NCBI GenBank assembly: GCA_024102665.1
Contig: JAGFJP010000040.1
Span: 65,412 to 100,299 of the forward strand
Length of the DNA stretch: 34,888 nucleotides
DNA from: Thiogranum sp.
GTDB taxonomy: Bacteria; Pseudomonadota; Gammaproteobacteria; DSM-19610
Reading direction: 5' to 3'
This document shows, in pieces, positions 8,350 to 16,556 of the stretch. The notes beneath the pieces are model-generated. The model had not been told where the DNA came from. It was given only the letters and a program-made list of their open reading frames with translations, and did not search any database. The translations under genes and the position numbers were made by a program. How positions within the stretch are numbered: the first letter of the stretch is position 1; each line of letters begins with the position of its first letter.

Positions 8350-8468
8350 TTATCGAATGCGATAATTATTCTCTTGTTTTATCGTAAGTTATCTTAAACG
8401 ATAATATATAAATTATCTTTTCTGTAAAGAATCGCTATAATTGGCCCGCAAGTTATCGCTATTGATAA
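8350..8468 (+). promoter_or_regulatory. hipBA-like promoter with an array of TTATC-N6-GATAA operators
   Basis: Three exact inverted repeats TTATC-N6-GATAA lie at 8350-8365, 8389-8404 and 8453-8468, plus an imperfect fourth, TTATC-N6-GTAAA, at 8413-8428. The first extends to an 8-bp perfect palindrome, AATTATCG / CGATAATT. A promoter is embedded among them: TTATCT (8413-8418), a 17-base spacer, and a perfect TATAAT (8436-8441). The third exact box lies between the -10 and the start of the antitoxin gene, so bound repressor would cover the promoter. HipB-type antitoxins autorepress through spaced palindromes, which fits. The stretch is much AT-richer than the surrounding DNA. Confidence 0.75.
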
Positions 8469-8482
8469 TAATTGAGGGTGCC

Positions 8483-8728
8483 ATGAACCAGGAGCTGCGT
8501 GAACTGCTTGACGAAATTATCAGCAAGGGCAAGCGCCAGGGCAAAACGCAGGCGCGGATCGCCGAGGATGCCGGTATCGGCGCGGTTACTTTTTCCCGCG
8601 CCAAACGTGCTGACGATATCCAGTTTTCCACCTTGCAGCGGCTGGCGAAAAGCGTCGGATTGCGTCTTACCCTGGCGCCCGATATCCCGCTGGCCGCCAA
8701 GATCGAGCGTGGCGGGTTGTTCAAGTGA
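8483..8728 (+). CDS. HipB-like XRE-family antitoxin / repressor
   Basis: This 81-residue protein is a helix-turn-helix protein of the Cro/C1 (XRE) class. The helices run from about residue 19 ('KTQARIAEDAGIGAVTFSR') through 'FSTLQRLAKSVGLRLTL'. It lies immediately before the HipA-like kinase, and its TGA overlaps the downstream GTG (GTGA), the usual antitoxin-toxin coupling. A GAGGG element precedes the chosen ATG; an upstream in-frame extension would run through the operator and is unlikely. It probably binds the TTATC-N6-GATAA boxes upstream, represses the operon and neutralises the kinase. The exact HipB subgroup is not certain. Confidence 0.85.
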   Translation: MNQELRELLDEIISKGKRQGKTQARIAEDAGIGAVTFSRAKRADDIQFSTLQRLAKSVGLRLTLAPDIPLAAKIERGGLFK

Positions 8729-10098
8729 GGGAGCGCCGCGCCGAGGTCTGGACCCGGCTCGCCGGACAGCCGCTCAAAATGGGCAGCCTTTATGTCACCG
8801 ACAGTGACAGTCGGTTCACCTACGAGGCCGGCTACCGCGACACCGGGTTGCCCGGTCTGGGTCTGGTGTTTGCGCCGGCCTATTTCGGCGACGACACCAT
8901 CCGCTACCCGCGCACCGCCGGCTTCGACTTTCCGCCGCCGGTGCAGTCGCTGATCCTGCCTCACGCGGAGCGCAATTTCCAGCGTCAGCTGGTGCTGCAG
9001 TACCTGGAGAAAATCAACATCAAGCCGGAAACGCCGTTCGATCAGGACTGGCAGATACTGGTGCGTTCCGGTCATGGCGGTATCGGGCACATCGATGTTT
9101 TCGAAACCGATGACGCGGCCGTGGACTGGTATTCGACGCCGCCGTCGAACGTGCTTTATCGGGTCGATCAGGGCTTCGGCTTTTCGCTGAAGTCTTTCAT
9201 GACCTGGTTTGACCAGGACGCCAGCGGGCTGATCGAGCTGATCGGTCCGACGCCCAGCGTCGGCGGCGCTATCCCCAAGCTGTTGCTGTCCATCCCCAGG
9301 AGCGGCTGGGACGGGCGCATCGGTTTGCCGACGCGCTTCGGCGATACGCAACGTACCGATATCGTGCTCAAGTTCGAACAACCGCAGGCCTATCCCGGAA
9401 TCGTCGAGCTGGAGGCGCTGGCGCTGGACATCCATGCCGAGGCCGGTTTCGAGGTTCCGCGTCACTGGCAGGTCGATATCGGCGGCGTGAAAGGGCTGGC
9501 GATCGAGCGATTCGATCGCAACGCCCGATGTATGCCGCTGTTCATGGAATCGCTGCACTCGGTCATGGCGTCAGGCAACCCGGGCGCCATCAGCACACCC
9601 TACAGCGCCGACTATGACACCATCGCGCGAGCATTGCGCAACCCCGACATCCAGCTTGTCAGCGACAGGAAGCAGGCCCAGTATTACCTGTTGAAACGTA
9701 TTGTACTGGCGATGTTGACGGGCAACGGCGACCTGCACATGCAGAACCTGACCTTGTTGATGCGCGATGGCGCGCTGGCGTTCTCGCCGGTGTATGATCC
9801 CACGCCGATGCGCGCCTACAGCATCCATAATATGCTCACCAGCATGCCGTTCGGGCAATACGGCGCTTACGTCGAGGGCCAGGATGAGCCGGTCGGTTTC
9901 CGTCAGGCCATGCTTGCGTTTATCCGCGAAACCGGAATCCGCAAGGACCGGGCGCTGACCCTGATCGAGGACGCCCTGGCAGTGACGCGGGAGTATCCCG
10001 CACGCCTGGCGCAGCTCGCGACGCTGCCGCCACCCTACCGCGAACAGCTTGTCGCGATTCACCTGGATGTGAGAAACAGGTTTGCTGATCTTTTTTAG
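8725..10098 (+). CDS. HipA-like serine/threonine kinase toxin
   Basis: This 457-residue protein has the HipA architecture: an N-terminal subdomain with 'RFTYEAGY', then a kinase-like core. Visible elements are 'PSVGGAIPKLLL' (Gly-rich loop; Ser178 sits where HipA autophosphorylates at Ser150), 'TDIVLKFEQP', 'LAIERFDR', the catalytic loop 'GNGDLHMQN' (Asp336, Asn341) and 'FSPVYDPT' (metal-binding Asp358). HipA proteins phosphorylate aminoacyl-tRNA synthetases or related targets and induce growth arrest. All key residues appear intact. The GTG start overlaps the antitoxin stop. At 457 residues it is slightly longer than E. coli HipA (440). The target is unknown. Confidence 0.9.
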   Translation: MRERRAEVWTRLAGQPLKMGSLYVTDSDSRFTYEAGYRDTGLPGLGLVFAPAYFGDDTIRYPRTAGFDFPPPVQSLILPHAERNFQRQLVLQYLEKINIKPETPFDQDWQILVRSGHGGIGHIDVFETDDAAVDWYSTPPSNVLYRVDQGFGFSLKSFMTWFDQDASGLIELIGPTPSVGGAIPKLLLSIPRSGWDGRIGLPTRFGDTQRTDIVLKFEQPQAYPGIVELEALALDIHAEAGFEVPRHWQVDIGGVKGLAIERFDRNARCMPLFMESLHSVMASGNPGAISTPYSADYDTIARALRNPDIQLVSDRKQAQYYLLKRIVLAMLTGNGDLHMQNLTLLMRDGALAFSPVYDPTPMRAYSIHNMLTSMPFGQYGAYVEGQDEPVGFRQAMLAFIRETGIRKDRALTLIEDALAVTREYPARLAQLATLPPPYREQLVAIHLDVRNRFADLF

Positions 10099-10131
10099 CG
10101 ATACCGTGAACTCAGCGTCCGAAGAGGTTTT

Positions 10132-11577
<1,446 letters not shown>

Positions 11578-11663
11578 GCGGCAGCGTCCGGGCGCTTGCT
11601 GTCTGCGAGCGCGGCGACGCGAGCACCGAGAGCCGGGTGCCCTGGAAGGGAGGAGCGTTCCCG

Positions 11664-11885
11664 TCAGATGCGATTGCGACTGTCGCGTGGCCGCGTGTTG
11701 CGTCGCGCGTCTCTCCAGTCTTCGTAGGCCAGGACGGCGACAAAGGTCGCAGCCGCGAGCAGGGCTGTGCCGTTGAGCGCCAGCTCACGAGCGCCGTCGA
11801 GCAAGGTTCCATAGGCGTAAAACAGGAGTGACGCTACAGTAATGATTACTCCGGCAACGCCAGCCAGTGTGCTTTTGCTCACCAT
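11664..11885 (-). CDS. Small two-span membrane protein, unknown
   Basis: This 73-residue protein has two hydrophobic stretches (about residues 5-24 and 33-52), separated by a short loop with charged residues, and a basic C-terminal tail ('YEDWRDARRNTRPRDSRNRI'). It resembles the many small inner-membrane proteins of unknown function; I do not recognise a family. The chosen ATG is preceded by a purine-rich AGGGAGAGGG element, a good ribosome-binding site, and the coding stretch keeps the GC level of real genes while its upstream region does not. It stands alone between pyk (convergent) and the CBS pair. Confidence 0.6.
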   Translation of the reverse strand: MVSKSTLAGVAGVIITVASLLFYAYGTLLDGARELALNGTALLAAATFVAVLAYEDWRDARRNTRPRDSRNRI

Positions 11886-12257
11886 ATCCCTCTCCCTCTG
11901 CAGCCGAAAAAAGGTTCCCTGATAAATCAAGCAATTCGCAGACCATTACCTTACCTGTGACGATTTTTTCTTGCAATAACAGAAGGTAATAAATCCATAA
12001 AAAGTTATGATTCGCACCAAATTCTTCCAATAATGTCGCCGATAGGTGACGGATTTTTCTGTATTTCGCCAAGTCCCTGATAATAACCTGTGAACTTGTC
12101 GCTTTTTGGGGACGGCTTTTGTCGGCTATTCGACGTTTTTCGCTGTAAGAAAACACCTATGTCTGCCCAAGGCAACGGCCTCCGTCAGACAAGGTGCACA
12201 ACGATTTTCCCTGCCAGTGACTGTCGAAACCGGCATTGTGTTGCAGCCGTGGTCAGA
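11886..12257. other. AT-rich intergenic region with no convincing gene
   Basis: This 372-base stretch is clearly richer in A+T than its neighbours. A minus-strand frame of about 120 codons crosses it but runs over the small membrane gene in another phase, has no ribosome-binding site and shows no family signature. On the minus strand, a weak promoter TTGCAA (11976-11971) - 17 bases - TAAGGT (11953-11948) lies upstream of the small membrane gene and is bracketed by the inverted repeat ATTACCTT / AAGGTAAT. No RNA gene or strong terminator was recognised. Confidence 0.5.
11945..11990. repeat. Inverted repeat over the candidate promoter of the small membrane gene
   Basis: ATTACCTT at 11945-11952 and its exact complement AAGGTAAT at 11983-11990 are separated by 30 bases. 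The left arm overlaps the candidate minus-strand -10 and the right arm lies upstream of the -35. An operator with two half-sites is one reading; a chance repeat in AT-rich DNA is the other. Confidence 0.35.
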
Positions 12258-12674
12258 TCAATGCAGCCGGGCAGTGGTTGCCTGCAGAACATCGCTGGCG
12301 AGGTCGTGCGAGCTGCGCGCCAGATCGTCTACCGACAGAAAGCCGGCCATGCTGTTGTCGCGTTTCAGCACCGCCAGCCTGCGAATATGGTGGTCCGCCA
12401 TCAAGCGGGCCGCTTCATCGACATCCTGGTCATCGAAACACACAGTGACCTCTTTGACCATCACTTCGCTGACTTTTGTCATCACCGCATCGCGCCCCGT
12501 CGCTACGACCCGGCAACAGATATCGCGGTCGGTGATGATGCCCAGCAACTGCCCGTCCCTGACCACCGGCAGCGCGCCGATATGCAGGTCGTGCATCTTG
12601 CGCGCGGCTTCCTTGGTTGTGGCGTCAGGCGAGATCGACTCGATTTTCGGCGTCATGAGTTCGTAGATTTTCAT
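12258..12674 (-). CDS. Tandem CBS-domain protein, Hrp1-like (second of pair)
   Basis: This 138-residue protein is a single Bateman module of two CBS motifs: 'MTPKIESISPDATTKEAARKM' to 'LLGIITDRDICCRVVATG', then 'VMVKEVTVCFDDQDVDEAA' to 'LSVDDLARSS'. It resembles mycobacterial hypoxic response protein 1 in layout. The chosen ATG has GAGGA eight bases upstream; an in-frame extension would overlap the preceding gene. It starts 28 bases after the paralogue and is roughly half identical to it, including the shared C-terminal 'LSVDDLARSS', so the two arose by tandem duplication. Ligand is unknown; adenine nucleotides or metals are possibilities for the class. Confidence 0.9.
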   Translation of the reverse strand: MKIYELMTPKIESISPDATTKEAARKMHDLHIGALPVVRDGQLLGIITDRDICCRVVATGRDAVMTKVSEVMVKEVTVCFDDQDVDEAARLMADHHIRRLAVLKRDNSMAGFLSVDDLARSSHDLASDVLQATTARLH

Positions 12675-12702
12675 AGTGGCTTTCCTCGGGATTGCGGCCG
12701 CT

Positions 12703-13116
12703 TCAATGGATCGGTCTGGCAGCTTCCAGTACATCACCCGCGAGATCCCGGCTGCTGCGCGCCAGGTCATCGACCGACAGCAGGCCGGTCAGCTTGTTGT
12801 CATGACTTAGCACGGCGACGCGGCGGATCTGGCGGTCCTTCATGAGGTGCGCGGCATCGGTGACGTCCTGATCGTCAAAACAGGTGGCGACATCGCGCGT
12901 CATGACTTTCTGAACTTCGGTTTCGTTGGCGTCGCGGCCCAGCGCCACGGCGTGGCAGGCGATATCGCGATCGGTAATGATACCCAGCAACCGGTCATCC
13001 TCGACCACCAGCAACGAACCGACACCCTGTTCGCTCATTTTGCGCGCGGCCTGTCTGAGCGAAGCGCGCGGTGTGACCGAGGCGATCTGGCGGGTCATAA
13101 TGTCCTGCACTTTCAT
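12703..13116 (-). CDS. Tandem CBS-domain protein, Hrp1-like (first of pair)
   Basis: This 137-residue two-CBS protein begins 'MKVQDIMTRQIASVTP', contains 'GIITDRDIACHAVALGRDANE', then 'CFDDQDVTDAAHLMKDRQIRR', and ends 'LSVDDLARSSRDLAGDVLEA'. It is the upstream member of a duplicated pair. GGAG lies seven bases before the ATG. Upstream is an FNR/ANR-type promoter, so expression is probably induced at low oxygen, matching the behaviour of Hrp1-type CBS proteins in mycobacteria (different regulator there). Neither paralogue has an effector domain, so they likely regulate other proteins or scavenge nucleotides. Confidence 0.9.
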   Translation of the reverse strand: MKVQDIMTRQIASVTPRASLRQAARKMSEQGVGSLLVVEDDRLLGIITDRDIACHAVALGRDANETEVQKVMTRDVATCFDDQDVTDAAHLMKDRQIRRVAVLSHDNKLTGLLSVDDLARSSRDLAGDVLEAARPIH

Positions 13117-13236
13117 CACATCTCTCCTCTTATGGATAAGGGCCGGTTTTTGCAATCAGCGCGAACGCGGCCGTAATCGCGTTATGGCGTCGCGGCCCGG
13201 ACCAGGCGCGTGACCGGAACTTCCCCAGCCGACTGA

Positions 13237-13278
13237 TTTTTAGCAGATCGGAGAGCCCGCTGCGTTGATTTACGTCAA
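13237..13278 (-). promoter_or_regulatory. FNR/ANR-type class II promoter for the CBS pair
   Basis: The sequence TTGATTTACGTCAA (13265-13278) matches the FNR/ANR box TTGAT-N4-ATCAA at nine of ten positions. On the minus strand a TGC-extended -10 element, TAAAAA (13242-13237), follows. Counting from it, transcription would start near 13230, putting the box centre at exactly -41.5, the standard position for class II FNR activation. The leader would be about 113 bases. The same geometry recurs at 28612-28653. Confidence 0.6.
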
Positions 13279-13358
13279 CTCCGGTGTGCGCGACGTCGGG
13301 CTTGTCGAAGTCGCAGAATGCGCACACACTTCGCACAACTACGGATACGCCGTGCATT

Positions 13359-15854
13359 GTGCCTACCCTGCCTATAGAACCGCTGCTGCCGCAATTGCGG
13401 CAATCCCTGGCCCGCGAACGCAATCTCGTCCTGCAGGCGCCACCCGGCGCCGGCAAGACCACCCGTGTGCCGCTGGCGCTGCTCGACGCCCCGTGGCTGG
13501 ATCAGCGCAAGATTCTGTTGCTGGAACCCCGGCGTCTGGCGGCGCGCGCGGCGGCGCGATTCATGGCGGCGGCGCTGGGTGAGCGTATCGGTGAAACGGT
13601 GGGTTACCGCGTCCGCCTGGAATCCCGGGTTGGACCGCGCACGCGCATCGAGGTGGTGACCGAAGGCGTTCTGACCCGCATGTTGCAGGATGATCCGGCG
13701 CTGCAAAGCGTCGGCCTGGTGATTTTCGACGAGTTCCACGAACGCAGTCTGCACGCCGACCTCGGCCTGGCGCTGTGCCTGGACAGCCAGAGCGCGCTCA
13801 ACGAAACGCTGCGGGTGCTGGTGATGTCCGCCACCCTGGACGGCGCGGCGGTGGCGCGCCTGCTCGGGGATGCCAGGGTGCTGCGCAGCGAGGGACGCAG
13901 TTTCCCGGTCACTGTTCATTACCGCCCGGCGCGCCAGCCGTCGCGCCGGCACGCGGTGGTGACCGATGACCTGGTGCGCGAAATCCGCCGCGCCATCGAC
14001 GAAGAATCCGGCAGCGTACTGGTGTTTCTGCCGGGTGCCGGCGAAATCCGTCAGCTGGAAAACGCCCTGCACGGCGCGCAGATCGGACCCGATGTCATTA
14101 TCGCTCCATTGTATGGCCAGCTCGGCAGCGCCGCCCAGGATCTGGCGATACAGCCTGCACCGCCAGGCAAGCGCAAGCTGGTGCTGGCGACATCCATCGC
14201 CGAAACCAGCCTGACCATCGAAGGTATCCGCATTGTCATCGACGCCGGGTTGATGCGACAACCGCGCTTCGATCCCGGCAGCGGTCTGACGCGCCTGGTC
14301 ACCCTGCCGGTTTCCCGGGCTGCGGCTGACCAGCGTTGCGGTCGTGCCGGACGACTTGAAGCGGGCGTCTGCTACCGCTTGTGGCCGGAACATCAGCATC
14401 TGCTTCCCGCCGCTAGGCCTGAAATTCTCGAGGCCGATCTGGCGCCGCTGGTGCTGGAGCTGGCACAGTGGGGTGTGCAGGATGCGGCGCAGCTGCGCTG
14501 GCTGGACAGCCCGCCGGCGGCGCATCTTGCGCAGGCGCGACAGTTGCTGCAACAGCTCGGCGCGCTGGACGGCGGCGGGCGCATCACCGCGCATGGGCGC
14601 GCCATGCTGCAACTTGGCGCGCATCCGCGGCTGGCGCACATGATGTTGCGTGCGCGGGAACTGGGGTATGCCGCGCTGGCCTGCGAACTGGCGGCATTGC
14701 TGAGCGAGCGCGATCCGCTGCGCGGCGCGCGCGCCACGGAAGCCGACATGCTGTTGCGGCTTGACCTGCTGCGCCGGCGTGGCACCGGCCAGGGCAGCGA
14801 CAAGGGTCTGTCCGGGCGGGTAAAGGATACAGCGCGTCAATGGCAGCGTCAGCTGGGCGGCGGCAGCGCGTCCTCCGTCGCGGCCGACGATGCCATGGCG
14901 GGCGCACTGCTGGCGTTCGCCTGGCCGGACCGCATCGGCCAGCGCCGCGGCGGCGTCGACGGGCGTTTCCTGCTGAGTAACGGGCGCGGTGCGATGTTGC
15001 GCGACCCCGAACCGCTGGCGGCCGCCGACTACCTGGTCGCGGCGCAACTCGGCGATGGCCGTGAGGCGCGCATTTTTCTGGCCGCCGAAGTGCAGCGCGA
15101 GCAGTTGCAGGAATATCACGGCGACCTACTCAGTGCACACTGTTTCGTGGCCTGGGACGACCGTGAACAGTGTGTTCGGGCCCGCCGCCAGTTGCGGCTA
15201 GGCGAACTGGTGCTGACCGATGAAGCCTGGCCGGACGCCGATCCGCAGGAAATCCAGGCGGCTTTGCTCGAAGGCGTACGCCGCCGTGGCATTGCCTGCC
15301 TGCCCTGGAACGAAGCGGCGCGCGGGCTGCAGGCGCGCCTGAATTTCCTGCACCACCTGGTGCCCGCCGAGTGGGAAGATGTCAGCGATGACGCCTTGTT
15401 GGCCGGACTCGAACACTGGTTGTTGCCGCACCTGGCCGGCATGACGCGCCTGGCGCAATTGCAACGGCTGGATCTGCACGCGCTGCTGCTGGCGCCGTTG
15501 TCCTGGACCCGGCAACGACAGCTGCGCGAACTCGCTCCCGAGTTTCTGACCGTGCCGAGCGGATCGCGGGTGCGTCTCGACTACAGCCAGGACATCCCGG
15601 TGCTGGCGGTGCGTTTGCAGGAAATGTTCGGTCTTGCTGACACGCCGCGCATCGCCGGCGGCCGGGTGCCGGTTCTGTTGCACCTGTTATCACCGGCGCG
15701 CCGCCCGGTGCAGGTTACGCAACAGCTCGGCAGTTTCTGGCAAGGCAGCTATCATGAGGTGAGGAAAGAACTCAAGGGACGCTATCCAAAGCATCACTGG
15801 CCCGAGGATCCCCTGCAGGCGCAAGCGACCGCCGCCACCCGGCGCAAGCGCTAG
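13359..15854 (+). CDS. hrpB: ATP-dependent RNA helicase HrpB
   Basis: This protein of about 831 residues is a DEAH-type helicase of the HrpB subfamily. Walker A is 'APPGAGKTT' (about 27-35); Walker B is the variant DEFH in 'IFDEFHERSLHADLGLALCLD', diagnostic of HrpB; motif III is 'VMSATLDG'; and motifs 'TSIAETSLTIEGI' and 'QRCGRAGR' complete the core. The HrpB-specific C-terminal region follows, ending 'YPKHHWPEDPLQAQATAATRRKR' (basic tail). The frame is open further upstream, but GTG 13359 makes the N-terminus align with E. coli HrpB ('LPIEPLLPQL'). Its ribosome-binding site is weak. Its physiological role is poorly defined across bacteria. Confidence 0.94.
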   Translation: MPTLPIEPLLPQLRQSLARERNLVLQAPPGAGKTTRVPLALLDAPWLDQRKILLLEPRRLAARAAARFMAAALGERIGETVGYRVRLESRVGPRTRIEVVTEGVLTRMLQDDPALQSVGLVIFDEFHERSLHADLGLALCLDSQSALNETLRVLVMSATLDGAAVARLLGDARVLRSEGRSFPVTVHYRPARQPSRRHAVVTDDLVREIRRAIDEESGSVLVFLPGAGEIRQLENALHGAQIGPDVIIAPLYGQLGSAAQDLAIQPAPPGKRKLVLATSIAETSLTIEGIRIVIDAGLMRQPRFDPGSGLTRLVTLPVSRAAADQRCGRAGRLEAGVCYRLWPEHQHLLPAARPEILEADLAPLVLELAQWGVQDAAQLRWLDSPPAAHLAQARQLLQQLGALDGGGRITAHGRAMLQLGAHPRLAHMMLRARELGYAALACELAALLSERDPLRGARATEADMLLRLDLLRRRGTGQGSDKGLSGRVKDTARQWQRQLGGGSASSVAADDAMAGALLAFAWPDRIGQRRGGVDGRFLLSNGRGAMLRDPEPLAAADYLVAAQLGDGREARIFLAAEVQREQLQEYHGDLLSAHCFVAWDDREQCVRARRQLRLGELVLTDEAWPDADPQEIQAALLEGVRRRGIACLPWNEAARGLQARLNFLHHLVPAEWEDVSDDALLAGLEHWLLPHLAGMTRLAQLQRLDLHALLLAPLSWTRQRQLRELAPEFLTVPSGSRVRLDYSQDIPVLAVRLQEMFGLADTPRIAGGRVPVLLHLLSPARRPVQVTQQLGSFWQGSYHEVRKELKGRYPKHHWPEDPLQAQATAATRRKR

Positions 15855-15882
15855 CCCGGGCCCGGGATTGCGCAACAGATCG

Positions 15883-15911
15883 ATTACAATTGCAACGTTG
15901 CGGAATACAAT
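15883..15911 (+). promoter_or_regulatory. Candidate promoter of the hemerythrin gene
   Basis: ATTACA (15883-15888), 17 bases, then TACAAT (15906-15911) lie about 76 bases before the hemerythrin start. The -35 matches four and the -10 five of six consensus bases. The region also holds a short palindrome, TTGCAACGTTGC, with no assigned function. Confidence 0.35.
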
Positions 15912-15986
15912 GCCCGCAGACAGGGGCGAGCAGCGGTTCGGGAGCGCGGCACTCCCGCCGGGTAACGAAAGTCGACAGGAGGGACC

Positions 15987-16475
15987 TTGGACGAATTCAT
16001 CACATGGCGTGACGACTGGTTGTTTGGCGTCGATCATCTCGACCGTCAGCACCGGGAACTGGCGAATCTCCTCAACCGCCTGGTGCGCGAGTGCACCTGC
16101 GATGAAACCGGAAAACGCAGCCTCAGTGACGAACGCAAGCGTATCCTCAAAGCCTTGCTGGACGAATTCTATGCCCGCACCAGGCAGCATTTCAGCGACG
16201 AGGAAGCGCTGATGGCCGGCACGGGCTATCCCGGTTTCACCGCGCACGCGCGCGAACATGCCATGCTGCTCGGCGAGTTCAAATCGACATTCCGTGAACG
16301 CCTGGACCAGGGCTGCTGCAATATGAATCCGCAGACATTGAAGGCGTTGAAAGCCTGGTTCGTGGTTCACGTGGCGCGCAGCGACAGGGAGTTTGCCGAA
16401 TATCTCGGTGTCAGGAGCACCGCTTCCCAGGGATCCATCGCCGGCGCTGAACACCGGCAGCCCGGCCAGCGCTGA
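15987..16475 (+). CDS. Bacteriohemerythrin (di-iron oxygen-binding protein)
   Basis: This 162-residue protein is a single hemerythrin domain with all seven iron ligands visible: His22 in 'LDRQHREL', His68 and Glu72 in 'HFSDEEALM', His87 and His91 in 'HAREHAMLL', and His128 and Asp133 in 'WFVVHVARSDREF'. Single-domain bacteriohemerythrins bind oxygen reversibly and supply or sense it; they are common in microaerophilic and motile bacteria. The start is a TTG preceded by AGGAGGG, a very strong ribosome-binding site that decides the call. The C-terminal ~25 residues are polar and outside the domain. It stands alone between hrpB and glgP. Confidence 0.93.
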   Translation: MDEFITWRDDWLFGVDHLDRQHRELANLLNRLVRECTCDETGKRSLSDERKRILKALLDEFYARTRQHFSDEEALMAGTGYPGFTAHAREHAMLLGEFKSTFRERLDQGCCNMNPQTLKALKAWFVVHVARSDREFAEYLGVRSTASQGSIAGAEHRQPGQR

Positions 16476-16556
16476 TATTCGTTAACATCAAGGTTGCAAC
16501 ACGGTAACGGACCGTATTGCAGTGTTTCAATGGTTTTGACAGGTGGCTGACTCAAT

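Noticed and set aside
11785-12156. Minus-strand frame of 123 codons in the AT-rich gap
   Set aside because: It overlaps the small membrane gene in another phase, lacks a ribosome-binding site and has no recognisable family pattern.
13275-15119. Long antisense frame opposite hrpB (614 codons)
   Set aside because: Composition (Arg, Gln, His, Ala rich) is that of a shadow frame in GC-rich DNA; hrpB on the other strand has full family motifs.
15853-15870. CCCGGGCCCGGG palindrome after hrpB as a terminator
   Set aside because: Self-complementary without a loop and not followed by T residues.
16536-16541. Perfect TTGACA before glgP
   Set aside because: No acceptable -10 at 16-18 bases; the expected position falls inside the coding sequence.
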